Shown here: piece by piece, positions 47,962 to 57,223 of the stretch
How the letters are laid out: each line of letters starts with the position of its first letter
How positions within the stretch are numbered: the first letter of the stretch is position 1
Assembly (NCBI GenBank): GCA_944324805.1
Contig: CALUXS010000003.1
Location: 141,877 to 205,876, forward strand
Length of the DNA: 64,000 nt
Direction: 5' to 3'
From: an uncultured Acholeplasmatales bacterium
Lineage (GTDB): Bacteria > Bacillota_I > Bacilli_A > Acholeplasmatales > Anaeroplasmataceae
The notes under the pieces: generated by a model
The model's database searches: none
Told to the model about the DNA's origin: nothing
Seen by the model: the letters and a program-made list of their open reading frames with translations, nothing else
Made by a program: the position numbers and the translations under genes

Positions 47962-48980
47962 TCTTGAATCCTCTTATTTGTAAATTTGGCTAATTCCTTA
48001 ATTTCTTTTAAAAGATTATCATACTTTTTAGGCTTAAGAGATTGGGCACCATCACAAAGGGCAGCCTCAGGATTATTATGAACCTCAATCATCAATCCAT
48101 CAGCACCAGCTAATATACTTGCTTTTGCCATTGGTTCAACTAACCACCACTTTCCACCTGCATGGCTAGGATCAACAATAATAGGTAGATGAGTAAGTCT
48201 TTTTAAAACCGGAATAGCTTGTAAATCTAATGTATTTCTCGTATATGTCTCAAATGTTCTAATTCCTCTTTCACATAAAATTACATTAGGATTCCCATTA
48301 GCCATTATGTATTCTGCTGCCATTAACCATTCCTCATAAGTAGCTGATAACCCTCGTTTTAATAATATAGGCTTTTTAGTACCTTGTCCAACCCTCTTCA
48401 ATAATGAATAATTTTGCATATTACGAGCGCCTATTTGAATAATATCAACTTTTTCATTAAACTCATCTAAATAATCAGCATCCATAAGCTCTGTGCAAAT
48501 AGGAAGACCTGTAGCTTTTTTAGCAGCAACTAATAAATCTAGGGCATTACTTCCCATTCCTTGAAATGAATAAGGAGATGTTCTAGGTTTAAAAGCTCCA
48601 CCTCGTAAAATATTAGCTCCACTTGCTTTAACTGCTTTAGCAACTTCAATCACTTGTTCTTCACTTTCTACTGAACAAGGTCCAGCAATTAACACTAAAT
48701 TATCACCACCAATTTTGATATTTCCAACCTCAATTATCGTATCATCAGGATGAAAGGCTCTATTTGCAAGCTTGTAAGGTTCGCTAACACGCATCACATG
48801 ATCAACTGCCTCATCTACTTCAATCAATCTAGGATCGATTTTAGTAGTATCGCCAATGATACCAATTATTGATTGCTCATCACCCTTTACAACACTTACT
48901 TCTAAACCTTTTTCGATGACTATTTTTGATACTCTTTTTAAATCATCTTCACAAATATTGTTTTTCATTACTATAATCAT
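47958..48980 (-). CDS. aroF: 3-deoxy-7-phosphoheptulonate synthase (DAHP synthase, AroF type)
   Basis: 340 residues from ATG 48980, preceded by AGGAGGG; the frame opens at 49010. First step of the shikimate pathway. The N-terminal ferredoxin-like domain (1-75) precedes the type I-beta barrel: NLVLIAGPCSVESEEQ, GGAFKPRTSPYSFQG, LLKRGLSATYEEWL, ILCERGIRTFE and HLPIIVDPSHAGG. Under a Phe-specific T-box and co-translated with pheA, so the pair seems dedicated to Phe supply. Confidence 0.95.
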   Translation of the reverse strand: MIIVMKNNICEDDLKRVSKIVIEKGLEVSVVKGDEQSIIGIIGDTTKIDPRLIEVDEAVDHVMRVSEPYKLANRAFHPDDTIIEVGNIKIGGDNLVLIAGPCSVESEEQVIEVAKAVKASGANILRGGAFKPRTSPYSFQGMGSNALDLLVAAKKATGLPICTELMDADYLDEFNEKVDIIQIGARNMQNYSLLKRVGQGTKKPILLKRGLSATYEEWLMAAEYIMANGNPNVILCERGIRTFETYTRNTLDLQAIPVLKRLTHLPIIVDPSHAGGKWWLVEPMAKASILAGADGLMIEVHNNPEAALCDGAQSLKPKKYDNLLKEIKELAKFTNKRIQE

Positions 48981-49012
48981 AATTTCCCTCCTAAACAAAA
49001 AAACTCTCATCC

Positions 49013-49265
49013 TCTAAAAAGGACGAGAGTTAATACTTCGTGTTACCACCTTATTTTTATTCTTAAATCACTTTAAGAACCTCATTAGGTACGCCATTTG
49101 GTTATACCCTAGCCATTTAACGGTGGCAACCGGATAAGCCTACTATTTTCAGCCTTCTACTCCGAGTCGAATTCAAAAAAACTAGTGTACTTCTTTTCAC
49201 CAAACAGAAGCTCTCTAAAACACATCATCTTATCTACTATTACTCTTCAAAGTATTTATTTTTCA
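49013..49265 (-). promoter_or_regulatory. T-box riboswitch, Phe-type, upstream of aroF-pheA
   Basis: Minus-strand leader with T-box AAGGTGGTAACACG (about 49038-49051), terminator CTCTCGTCC...GGATGAGAG plus T-run (about 49003-49030) and Stem I with AGAGAGC and TGGTGAAAA. The specifier loop reads TGAATTCGAC, giving TTC (Phe). Uncharged tRNA-Phe should switch on DAHP synthase and prephenate dehydratase. Confidence 0.88.
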
Positions 49266-49267
49266 TA

Positions 49268-49296
49268 ATTATAGCACATTTTAATTTCAATGTAAA
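49268..49296 (-). promoter_or_regulatory. promoter of the aroF-pheA T-box transcript
   Basis: TTTACA (49291-49296), 17-base spacer, TATAAT (49268-49273) with a TGC just before the -10 (extended -10) on the minus strand. Confidence 0.72.
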
Positions 49297-49312
49297 CCCT
49301 TACACAATATAA

Positions 49313-49341
49313 TAAAAAAACTTCCCCCAAAAGGGGGAAGA
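49313..49341 (-). terminator. terminator of gapA
   Basis: GC-rich stem CTTCCCCC / GGGGGAAG with 4-base loop and T-run on the minus strand, 13 bases after the gapA stop. Confidence 0.92.
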
Positions 49342-49353
49342 AAGACTAATCAA

Positions 49354-50382
49354 TTATTCAACGTGTGCGAAATATTTGATTGTACGAACCATTTGGCTAG
49401 TATATGAATTTTCATTATCATACCAAGAAACAACTTGTACTTGATAATGAGTATCATCAATCTTAGCAACCATAGTTTGAGTTGCATCGAATAATGAACC
49501 ATAAGTGATACCGATAATATCAGATGATACTAATGGTTCTTCAGTATAACCGAATGATGCACTTGAAGCAGCCTTCATAGCAGCATTGATACCTTCAACT
49601 GTAACTTCAGTCTTAGATTCAACAACTGCAACTAAGATTGTTGTAGAACCTGTACAAACAGGAACACGTTGTGCAGAACCGATTAACTTACCATTTAATT
49701 CAGGAATTACTAGACCGATTGCCTTTGCAGCACCTGTAGAGTTAGGTACGATATTAACAGCAGCTGCACGAGCACGACGTAAGTCACCCTTACGATGTGG
49801 TCCATCTAATACCATTTGGTCACCAGTGTAAGCATGAACTGTAGTCATGATACCACTTTGGATAGCAGCATATTTATTTAATGTATTAGCCATAGGAGCT
49901 AAACAGTTAGTTGTACAAGAAGCAGCAGAAATAACCTTATCTTCTTTTGTTAAAGTCTTTTCATTTACGCTATAAACGATTGTAGGTAAATCTTTTCCAG
50001 CTGGAGCTGAAATAACAACTTTCTTAGCACCTGCAGTTAAGTGAGCTGATGCTTTTTCTTTTGAAGTATAGAAACCAGTACATTCTAATACTACATCAAC
50101 ATCTAATTCACCCCAAGGTAAGTTAGCAGCATCCTTTTCACTATAAATCTTAATTTCTTTTCCACATACAACGATTGAGCTTTCTTTAGCTTCTACTTGA
50201 TCAGCGAATTCATATCTTCCTTGAGCTGAATCATACTTTAATAAGTGAGCTAACATTTTTGGATCTGTTAAGTCGTTGATTGCAACAACTTCATATCCCT
50301 CAGCACCAAACATTTGTCTGAACGCTAAACGTCCAATACGACCAAAACCATTGATCGCAACTTTTACAGCTTTATTAGCCAT
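49354..50382 (-). CDS. gapA: glyceraldehyde-3-phosphate dehydrogenase
   Basis: 342 residues from ATG 50382 ([18 protein letters not shown]), preceded by AGGAGG; the frame opens at 50448. Glycolytic NAD-dependent enzyme. Rossmann motif NGFGRIGR, catalytic Cys in [12 protein letters not shown] (about 156), [20 protein letters not shown], and NAD-site Asn in [15 protein letters not shown]. The substrate-site segment reads [19 protein letters not shown] rather than the common GMAFRVPTPNVSVVD, marking a divergent subclass. A CcpA-like site lies upstream of the promoter. Confidence 0.96.
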   Translation of the reverse strand: MANKAVKVAINGFGRIGRLAFRQMFGAEGYEVVAINDLTDPKMLAHLLKYDSAQGRYEFADQVEAKESSIVVCGKEIKIYSEKDAANLPWGELDVDVVLECTGFYTSKEKASAHLTAGAKKVVISAPAGKDLPTIVYSVNEKTLTKEDKVISAASCTTNCLAPMANTLNKYAAIQSGIMTTVHAYTGDQMVLDGPHRKGDLRRARAAAVNIVPNSTGAAKAIGLVIPELNGKLIGSAQRVPVCTGSTTILVAVVESKTEVTVEGINAAMKAASSASFGYTEEPLVSSDIIGITYGSLFDATQTMVAKIDDTHYQVQVVSWYDNENSYTSQMVRTIKYFAHVE

Positions 50383-50420
50383 ATTTAAATTCCTCCTAAT
50401 GTGATTTTTATTACGTCTAT

Positions 50421-50495
50421 ATTTTAGCACATTTATAATTCTTTGCAAGTCTCTTGTTTTATTATATAAAAGAAAATAAAGTGTAAACGTTTTTA
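50421..50495 (-). promoter_or_regulatory. gapA promoter with CcpA-like (cre) operator
   Basis: Minus-strand -35 TTGCAA (50443-50448), 16-base spacer, -10 TAAAAT (50421-50426) with TGC before it. TGTAAACGTTTTTA (50482-50495), identical to one adhE site, is centred at about -74 and overlaps the nadK stop. A second possible -10 TATAAT (50461-50466) would place the operator on its -35. Confidence 0.65.
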
Positions 50496-51290
50496 TTTTT
50501 TTCTTTCAAATTTGTTTTTTTTACTGTTTTGTAAAAAAGAACGTTTTATTCTATCAATAAATAAAATATTCTTATTAGAGGCGATTCTAACATATTTATT
50601 TGCAAAAGTAACATCCATTTTTTTAAAATCAACTAAATTTACACTCATATTATCAACAGTTAAAAACACATTTTTATATATTGAACCAGCACTAAGACTT
50701 ATCTTATTATTTTTACTAATAATTAAAGGTGAACTAAGTGTTTCATAATAAGTAGAATTTATTCCTGCTATTTCTGTTAGTTGAAAAGCATCTAAACTAT
50801 GATCTAATATTGCCCCACCTAATGATTTATTATAAGCAGTAGAGCCTGTAGGTGTTGATATACACACACCTGTACCTCTAAATTCTTCTAAAAATACATT
50901 ATTAATTTCAACATCCAATATTAATGTTCTCGGAGGGCAAATCAAAGTAACTTCATTTAATGCGTTAAACTGCATTTCTTCTTTAGCATATACTTTACAA
51001 GTGAGTAGTGGCAACTTATTTTCAAAGTATTTCTTAGCAATTATATCATCAAGTAAACTAGAAACATCTTCAATACCATAATTAGAATAAAACCCTAAAT
51101 GCCCTGTATGAATTCCAAAAAATAATGCTTCAGGAAATCGATGAATTGCTTTTAAAAAAGTACCATCGCCACCTAAAGAAAAAACTATATCTGGATGATC
51201 AGAACTATATTCATAAGGTAGTTTTTTTATAATTTGCTGTTTAACCCTCTTGCTAATAAAATCGTTTTTAGAAATAATATAGTATTTCAT
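50493..51290 (-). CDS. nadK: NAD kinase
   Basis: 265 residues. It phosphorylates NAD+ to NADP+. The P-loop-like [11 protein letters not shown] (about 37-47) and the second signature [15 protein letters not shown] (about 145) are present. The frame begins at 51347, but GAGGTG eight bases before ATG 51290 ([10 protein letters not shown]) gives the start. Its last codons overlap the cre site of gapA. Confidence 0.93.
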   Translation of the reverse strand: MKYYIISKNDFISKRVKQQIIKKLPYEYSSDHPDIVFSLGGDGTFLKAIHRFPEALFFGIHTGHLGFYSNYGIEDVSSLLDDIIAKKYFENKLPLLTCKVYAKEEMQFNALNEVTLICPPRTLILDVEINNVFLEEFRGTGVCISTPTGSTAYNKSLGGAILDHSLDAFQLTEIAGINSTYYETLSSPLIISKNNKISLSAGSIYKNVFLTVDNMSVNLVDFKKMDVTFANKYVRIASNKNILFIDRIKRSFLQNSKKNKFERKK

Positions 51291-51427
51291 TGCCAAACAC
51301 CTCATTTTCATAAAATTTGCATATAAATTATACAATAAAATGCACATTTATAAAATAAAACTATAGACAAAAATAAAAAAATACTTTAATATATAATAAC
51401 ACGAATGATAATGGAGGCTTAAAAATA

Positions 51428-51982
51428 ATGAACACCAATAAGGAACTAGAATTTAAAACTATCATTTCAAAAGAAAAGTATGAAGAATTAATTACTAAGT
51501 TTGAATTAGAAAATAATGTATTTGCTCAAACAAACTTCTATTTTGATACTCCAGATTACAAACTTAAAAACATTCATACTGTTTTACGTATTAGACAAAA
51601 AGGTAATTCTTTTAAATTAACTAAAAAAGAACGTGGTGCTGACGAAAATGAAGCCTGCGAGTCACATATTTTTTTACAAGAGGAACAAGCTCTTAAGTAC
51701 TTGAAAGATGGATTCAATGCTGAAATTATAGATCTTCCTTATTTTGTTTCTAATGTATGTGAGCTAACTACTTATCGTTCAAAAACTACTTATCTTGATG
51801 GTATTCTTTTCTTTGATAAGAGTGAATATTATGGTCATACTGATTATGAAATTGAATATGAAGCTGATTCTATTGAACAAGGCAAGAAGGATTTCATTCA
51901 ATTTTTAAAAGAAAATGGAATTGAATATAAAGAACCTTTACGTAAAAGTGCCCGTGCTTATAAATGTATATCTGAAAAATAA
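51428..51982 (+). CDS. CYTH domain protein (YjbK-like)
   Basis: 184 residues. CYTH/triphosphate-tunnel fold with the signature ELEFKTIISKEKYEEL near the N-terminus, FYFDTPDYKL, LRIRQKGNSFKLTKKE and the final EIEYEADS. The family includes thiamine-triphosphatases and inorganic triphosphatases; in Bacillus YjbK it is unassigned. GGAGG precedes the ATG. Plus strand, opposite nadK, with a shared terminator against spx. Confidence 0.9.
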   Translation: MNTNKELEFKTIISKEKYEELITKFELENNVFAQTNFYFDTPDYKLKNIHTVLRIRQKGNSFKLTKKERGADENEACESHIFLQEEQALKYLKDGFNAEIIDLPYFVSNVCELTTYRSKTTYLDGILFFDKSEYYGHTDYEIEYEADSIEQGKKDFIQFLKENGIEYKEPLRKSARAYKCISEK

Positions 51983-51983
51983 T

Positions 51984-52028
51984 AAAACACCTTATAAAGT
52001 GTCTAATAACTTTATAAGGTGTTTTTTA
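51984..52028. terminator. bidirectional terminator between the CYTH gene and spx
   Basis: 16-bp perfect stem AAAACACCTTATAAAG / CTTTATAAGGTGTTTT with T-runs on both strands between converging genes. Confidence 0.92.
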
Positions 52029-52475
52029 TTTGTTGTCCTCTTTAATTCCTTGTTCAATAGAATACTTAAGTTCCTCTGTATATCGACATGGATGACATTC
52101 TTGACACATCCATTTTCTTCTTACCTCAGCAGGAATAAAAGTTCTTATTTCTTCATCATTATATCCAACCTGAAGCTTTTTATCCTCAATAATTATTGGA
52201 CGTTTTAAAATACTTGGATTAGCTATAATAAAATCAACTAGTTCATTAAACTTCATTTCTTCTAAGTCAAGATTTGATTCAAGGAAAACCTTACTTCTTG
52301 TAGAAATAATATCTTCAAAACCATTTTCTGTATTCTCTAACATGGCTAGAATATCATCTCTTTTAATTGGAGTATTAAAAAAATTAATCTCTCTAAATTG
52401 AATATTATTTTCCTTTAACCATTTTACTGCCTTTCTACAAGAAGCACAGCTATTTGAAGTATAAATAGTTACCAT
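52026..52475 (-). CDS. spx: Spx/ArsC family regulator with an extra Cys cluster
   Basis: 149 residues. Thioredoxin-like Spx fold. The redox pair CASC is at Cys10/Cys13 (TSNSCASCRKA), and the RPI motif (ILKRPIIIEDKKLQVGYNDEEIRTFIP in two parts) is typical. After that comes MCQECHPCRYTEEL, three Cys in seven residues that ordinary Spx lacks, and a 20-residue acidic tail. It probably binds RNA polymerase alpha under disulfide stress. AGGTG precedes the ATG. An arsenate-reductase-like role is less likely because the pair is CxxC. Confidence 0.87.
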   Translation of the reverse strand: MVTIYTSNSCASCRKAVKWLKENNIQFREINFFNTPIKRDDILAMLENTENGFEDIISTRSKVFLESNLDLEEMKFNELVDFIIANPSILKRPIIIEDKKLQVGYNDEEIRTFIPAEVRRKWMCQECHPCRYTEELKYSIEQGIKEDNK

Positions 52476-52589
52476 TAATCATCACCTGTAAGAATTATAA
52501 CATTATTTATAAAAAATAACTATAACTATTTTAAAGTATTTTATAATATGATAAAATATAGTAAATCAATGAAAAATGAAAAGTAGATT

Positions 52590-53775
<1,186 letters not shown>

Positions 53776-53787
53776 TACTAATAAATA

Positions 53788-53822
53788 TTAAAGGAGTTAA
53801 CACAAAATGTTAACTCCTTTAT
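53788..53822. terminator. terminator between trpS and oppF
   Basis: Stem AAAGGAGTTAACA / TGTTAACTCCTTT with 5-base loop. Strong T-run for trpS (plus strand), weaker for oppF. Confidence 0.85.
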
Positions 53823-53825
53823 TTT

Positions 53826-55574
53826 TTAATCCTTTAATTCTTTTTTATACTTTTCAAATTCAGGATTATTACAATAAATGAAATGTCCTGGTTTAATTTC
53901 TTTAAGTTCAGGTTTTTCAATAGAATAATCATGAACTTCATTTGGACGATAAATAATTCTTTCACGTGTTCTTTCTGTGATTGGATTTGGTTTTGGTATA
54001 GCTGAAAGCAATGATTTTGTATAAGGATGTAATGGATTCTTGAATAATTCATCACTGCTTGCTAATTCAACAATCTTACCAAAATACATTACGGCAATTC
54101 TATCACAGAAATATTTAACAACTGATAAATCATGAGCTATAAATATTAATGTTAATCCCAGTTCTTCTTTCAATTCATTAAGTAGATTAATAATTTGAGC
54201 ACGAATTGATACATCTAGTGCTGATATAGGCTCATCGCAAATCAATAATTTAGGTTGCATTACTAGAGCACGTGCAATACCTATACGTTGACGTTGACCA
54301 CCGGAAAATTCATGTGGATAACGGGATGCATGATCCGCAACAAGTCCCACTTTTTCTAACATTTCAACAACTTTCTTATGATTTTCAGCTTTGTTTCTAA
54401 ACCCTTGTATTTTTAAACCCTCTTGAATTATATCTTCAACTGTCATACGAGGATCTAACGAATCAACAGGATCTTGGAAAATCATTTGAATTTCATTAAC
54501 TAGTTTTCTTGGTACATGCTTATTATCAAACTTAATTTGATGTATCTTATCTCTTTGTACACTAACAATATCGTTTGCGAAGGCTTTGGCTTCATTCAAC
54601 TGAGTATTATAGTCCTTTTGAATAGCTTCAACTCGTTCATTATAATTAGTTGAATTCTTATCTAATTTTGCTAACTCTTGATTACGTTTTAACTTTAATT
54701 CAACTTCTTTTTGATGTAATCTAATTTTTGTATATTTTATTTCTTTTCTATTCCAACGATTACCTGCAGAAATTCTATATCCACGATAATATACAGATCC
54801 AGAAGTTATGTCATATAATTTTATGATTGAGCGTCCTGTAGTAGTTTTACCACATCCTGATTCACCAACAATACCAAAGCATTCACCAGAATATACATCA
54901 AACGAAACGTTACTTACAGCCTTCAATTTAGTTTTATTTAAACCACTTCCAAAGAAGAAGAATTGTTTTAAATTTCTAACTGATAACAAAACATTAGAAT
55001 TCATTAATTCAGGTCTTTTCTTTAATTTAGGATTTATACCATATTTAATTTGCTCAGGAGTCATCGTAAGGAGCAATATTTTTTCCTTCTTTGCTTTAAT
55101 AAGGTTTTTCTTTTTCAAGTGTAATTCATTGATAACTTCTTTAGCTTTTTCATTATCAACTTTAGCTTTAGAAACCTTCTTTTCTAACTCTTCTACGCTT
55201 TTATTTGCCTTTTTAGCCTTAGATATTTCCTTCTCTAAATCATTAACCGATGCGTTAATTTTTGCGCTAGTTAAATTTGCTTTAGATATCTCTTTATCAA
55301 CATCTAAAATTAACTTTTCATACTCTCTAATTATCGCTTCTTTTTTCTTCAAATAATCAGCTTTTTCTTTTCTTTTTTGCTCAGCCAATTCTTTTTTTGT
55401 TAACTTTGTTTTAGGGTTATTAATCTCGTTACAAATATCTTTGTCTAAATTTTCTTCTATTGCCTTTTCATCTTCGTGATCATCAGAAATAGGAGTACCT
55501 TCTTCATTTGCAGCAATATTACTTCTTAATTCTTCATCAAGATTGAAATCACCCGATTTACTTCTATTACTCAT
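53826..55574 (-). CDS. oppF: oligopeptide ABC transporter ATPase OppF, enlarged
   Basis: 582 residues; ordinary OppF is about 320. About 175 N-terminal residues are extra, acidic then a Lys/Glu coiled coil (about 60-165). The ATPase follows: Walker A GESGCGKTT (about 235), then a charged insertion (about 262-358) before the Q-loop QMIFQDPVDSLDPRM, signature FSGGQRQR (about 421) and Walker B LLICDEPISALDV. The C-terminal peptide-family domain has HPYTKSLLSAIPKPNP. GGAGG precedes the ATG; it overlaps oppD by 8 bases. Confidence 0.9.
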   Translation of the reverse strand: MSNRSKSGDFNLDEELRSNIAANEEGTPISDDHEDEKAIEENLDKDICNEINNPKTKLTKKELAEQKRKEKADYLKKKEAIIREYEKLILDVDKEISKANLTSAKINASVNDLEKEISKAKKANKSVEELEKKVSKAKVDNEKAKEVINELHLKKKNLIKAKKEKILLLTMTPEQIKYGINPKLKKRPELMNSNVLLSVRNLKQFFFFGSGLNKTKLKAVSNVSFDVYSGECFGIVGESGCGKTTTGRSIIKLYDITSGSVYYRGYRISAGNRWNRKEIKYTKIRLHQKEVELKLKRNQELAKLDKNSTNYNERVEAIQKDYNTQLNEAKAFANDIVSVQRDKIHQIKFDNKHVPRKLVNEIQMIFQDPVDSLDPRMTVEDIIQEGLKIQGFRNKAENHKKVVEMLEKVGLVADHASRYPHEFSGGQRQRIGIARALVMQPKLLICDEPISALDVSIRAQIINLLNELKEELGLTLIFIAHDLSVVKYFCDRIAVMYFGKIVELASSDELFKNPLHPYTKSLLSAIPKPNPITERTRERIIYRPNEVHDYSIEKPELKEIKPGHFIYCNNPEFEKYKKELKD

Positions 55575-57222
55575 TTGAAGCTACCTCCTTCTTTTTTCTA
55601 CTTGCACTCTTTGGGCTAGATTTAGTTTTGTTAGTCGTGCTTTTTTTATTATTACTAACATTTGTTGGTTTAGAAGTATCTTTTTTTACTTCCTCATTTT
55701 TACTAGATGCCAATGCATTTTTAATACGTTCACTTACTATTTTTGGCATTTCAACTTTTGGTGCTTTAGGATGTAACAACCAAGTTGCAGCATAATGTGT
55801 CTCAGATACCTTAAAAAATGGTGGTTCCTTTTCAAAGTCTATCTTCATAGCATACTTGCTACGTAATGCAAAAGCATCACCCTTTGGAGGATAAATCATA
55901 TTAGGTGGAGTACCAGGAATTGCATCTAATCTTTCTTTAGAATCAACATCAGGAATTGAAGAAAGTAATGCCCATGTATATGGGTGTTTTGGTTCAAAGA
56001 AGATTTCATCAACTTTACCATATTCAACAATTTTACCAGCATACATAACAGCAACACGATCTGCCATATTTGCAACAACACCTAAATCATGAGTAATAAA
56101 AATGCAAGAAATGTTTCTAGCAGCTTGTATTTTCTTTATTAATTCTAGAATTTGAGCTTGAATTGTAACATCTAACGCTGTTGTTGGCTCATCACAAATT
56201 AAAATTTCAGGTGCAGCAGTTAAAGCAATGGCAATAACTATACGTTGACGCATTCCACCAGAAAATTCAAACGGATACTGTTTAAATCTTTTTTCAGGTA
56301 GTGGAATACCAACTTCTTTCATTATTTCTAAAGCACGTCGCTTTGCCTCTTTTTTAGTTATCTTAAGTTTATCAATATATTCTTCTTTTGACTTTAATAT
56401 TTCTTCTTTTACACCTAGTATTTCTTTTTTATAATTTTCATCTTTTTTATTAGAATATTTGCTTTCTATTGATGCTTGTTTTTGCTTTAACTTATTTAAA
56501 TTTTCATTAAATTCTGCTTTTACACTTTCCTTGTATTTATTTACCTCTTGTTTTGCAACAACTTTTCTAGCCTTTAATTTATCTTTTAAATCAGAAATTT
56601 TTTCTTTATTCTCTTTTCTATTGTTAGAAATTTTTTCTTTAGACAATCTAATTTCTTTTTTCAAATCATCCTTTAATTTTTTCTTTTCTTCATTTGAAAG
56701 ATTTGGATTTTTTAATTCTTTTAAAACTTTCGCCTTTAAATTTAAAATTCTTTCATTCTCATGTCTTTCAAAAATTTCAACTTTAACCAAAGCATTTTTA
56801 TAAGCAGTTAGCTCATTTGAAATAAGTTCATCATACTTTAACTTAAGTTTATTAGAATTAATTAGAGTAGCTTCAGTAATTTGCTTACCTATTCTAACAA
56901 TAGGATTTAAACTAGAAAGAGGATCTTGGAAAATCATTCCAATTTTATGTCCTCTTATACGATGAAATTCCTCTTCAGAAATTTCAAGAAGATTTTCACC
57001 ACCATAAATTATACTACCATCTTCTACAACAGCATTGTTTGCTAAAATACCCATTATAGCTTTAGATGTTACTGATTTACCAGAGCCTGACTCACCAACG
57101 ATACACAAAGTTTCCCCTCTAGACAAGTCAAATGACACACCTCTAACGGCTTTTACTAAACCATTATCAGTTTTAAAAGAAATCGTAAGATCATTAACTT
57201 CCAATATTTTTTCTTGTGCCAT
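55567..57222 (-). CDS. oppD: oligopeptide ABC transporter ATPase OppD, enlarged
   Basis: 551 residues; ordinary OppD is about 330-360. Walker A GESGSGKSV (about 41) and Q-loop IFQDPLSSLNP (about 95) are followed by an insertion of about 160 residues (120-290), a Lys/Glu coiled coil. Signature FSGGMRQR (about 318), Walker B ILICDEPTTALDV and the HPYTWALLSSIPD segment follow. The C-terminus has a basic Lys/Ser tail. The frame opens at a GTG (57231); GGGAAG and ATG 57222 favour the latter start. Confidence 0.9.
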   Translation of the reverse strand: MAQEKILEVNDLTISFKTDNGLVKAVRGVSFDLSRGETLCIVGESGSGKSVTSKAIMGILANNAVVEDGSIIYGGENLLEISEEEFHRIRGHKIGMIFQDPLSSLNPIVRIGKQITEATLINSNKLKLKYDELISNELTAYKNALVKVEIFERHENERILNLKAKVLKELKNPNLSNEEKKKLKDDLKKEIRLSKEKISNNRKENKEKISDLKDKLKARKVVAKQEVNKYKESVKAEFNENLNKLKQKQASIESKYSNKKDENYKKEILGVKEEILKSKEEYIDKLKITKKEAKRRALEIMKEVGIPLPEKRFKQYPFEFSGGMRQRIVIAIALTAAPEILICDEPTTALDVTIQAQILELIKKIQAARNISCIFITHDLGVVANMADRVAVMYAGKIVEYGKVDEIFFEPKHPYTWALLSSIPDVDSKERLDAIPGTPPNMIYPPKGDAFALRSKYAMKIDFEKEPPFFKVSETHYAATWLLHPKAPKVEMPKIVSERIKNALASSKNEEVKKDTSKPTNVSNNKKSTTNKTKSSPKSASRKKKEVASNE

Positions 57223-57223
57223 T

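Noticed and set aside
53834..54055. 73-residue minus-strand frame within oppF
   Set aside because: Alternative frame of the OppF C-terminal region; low-complexity and without start signals.
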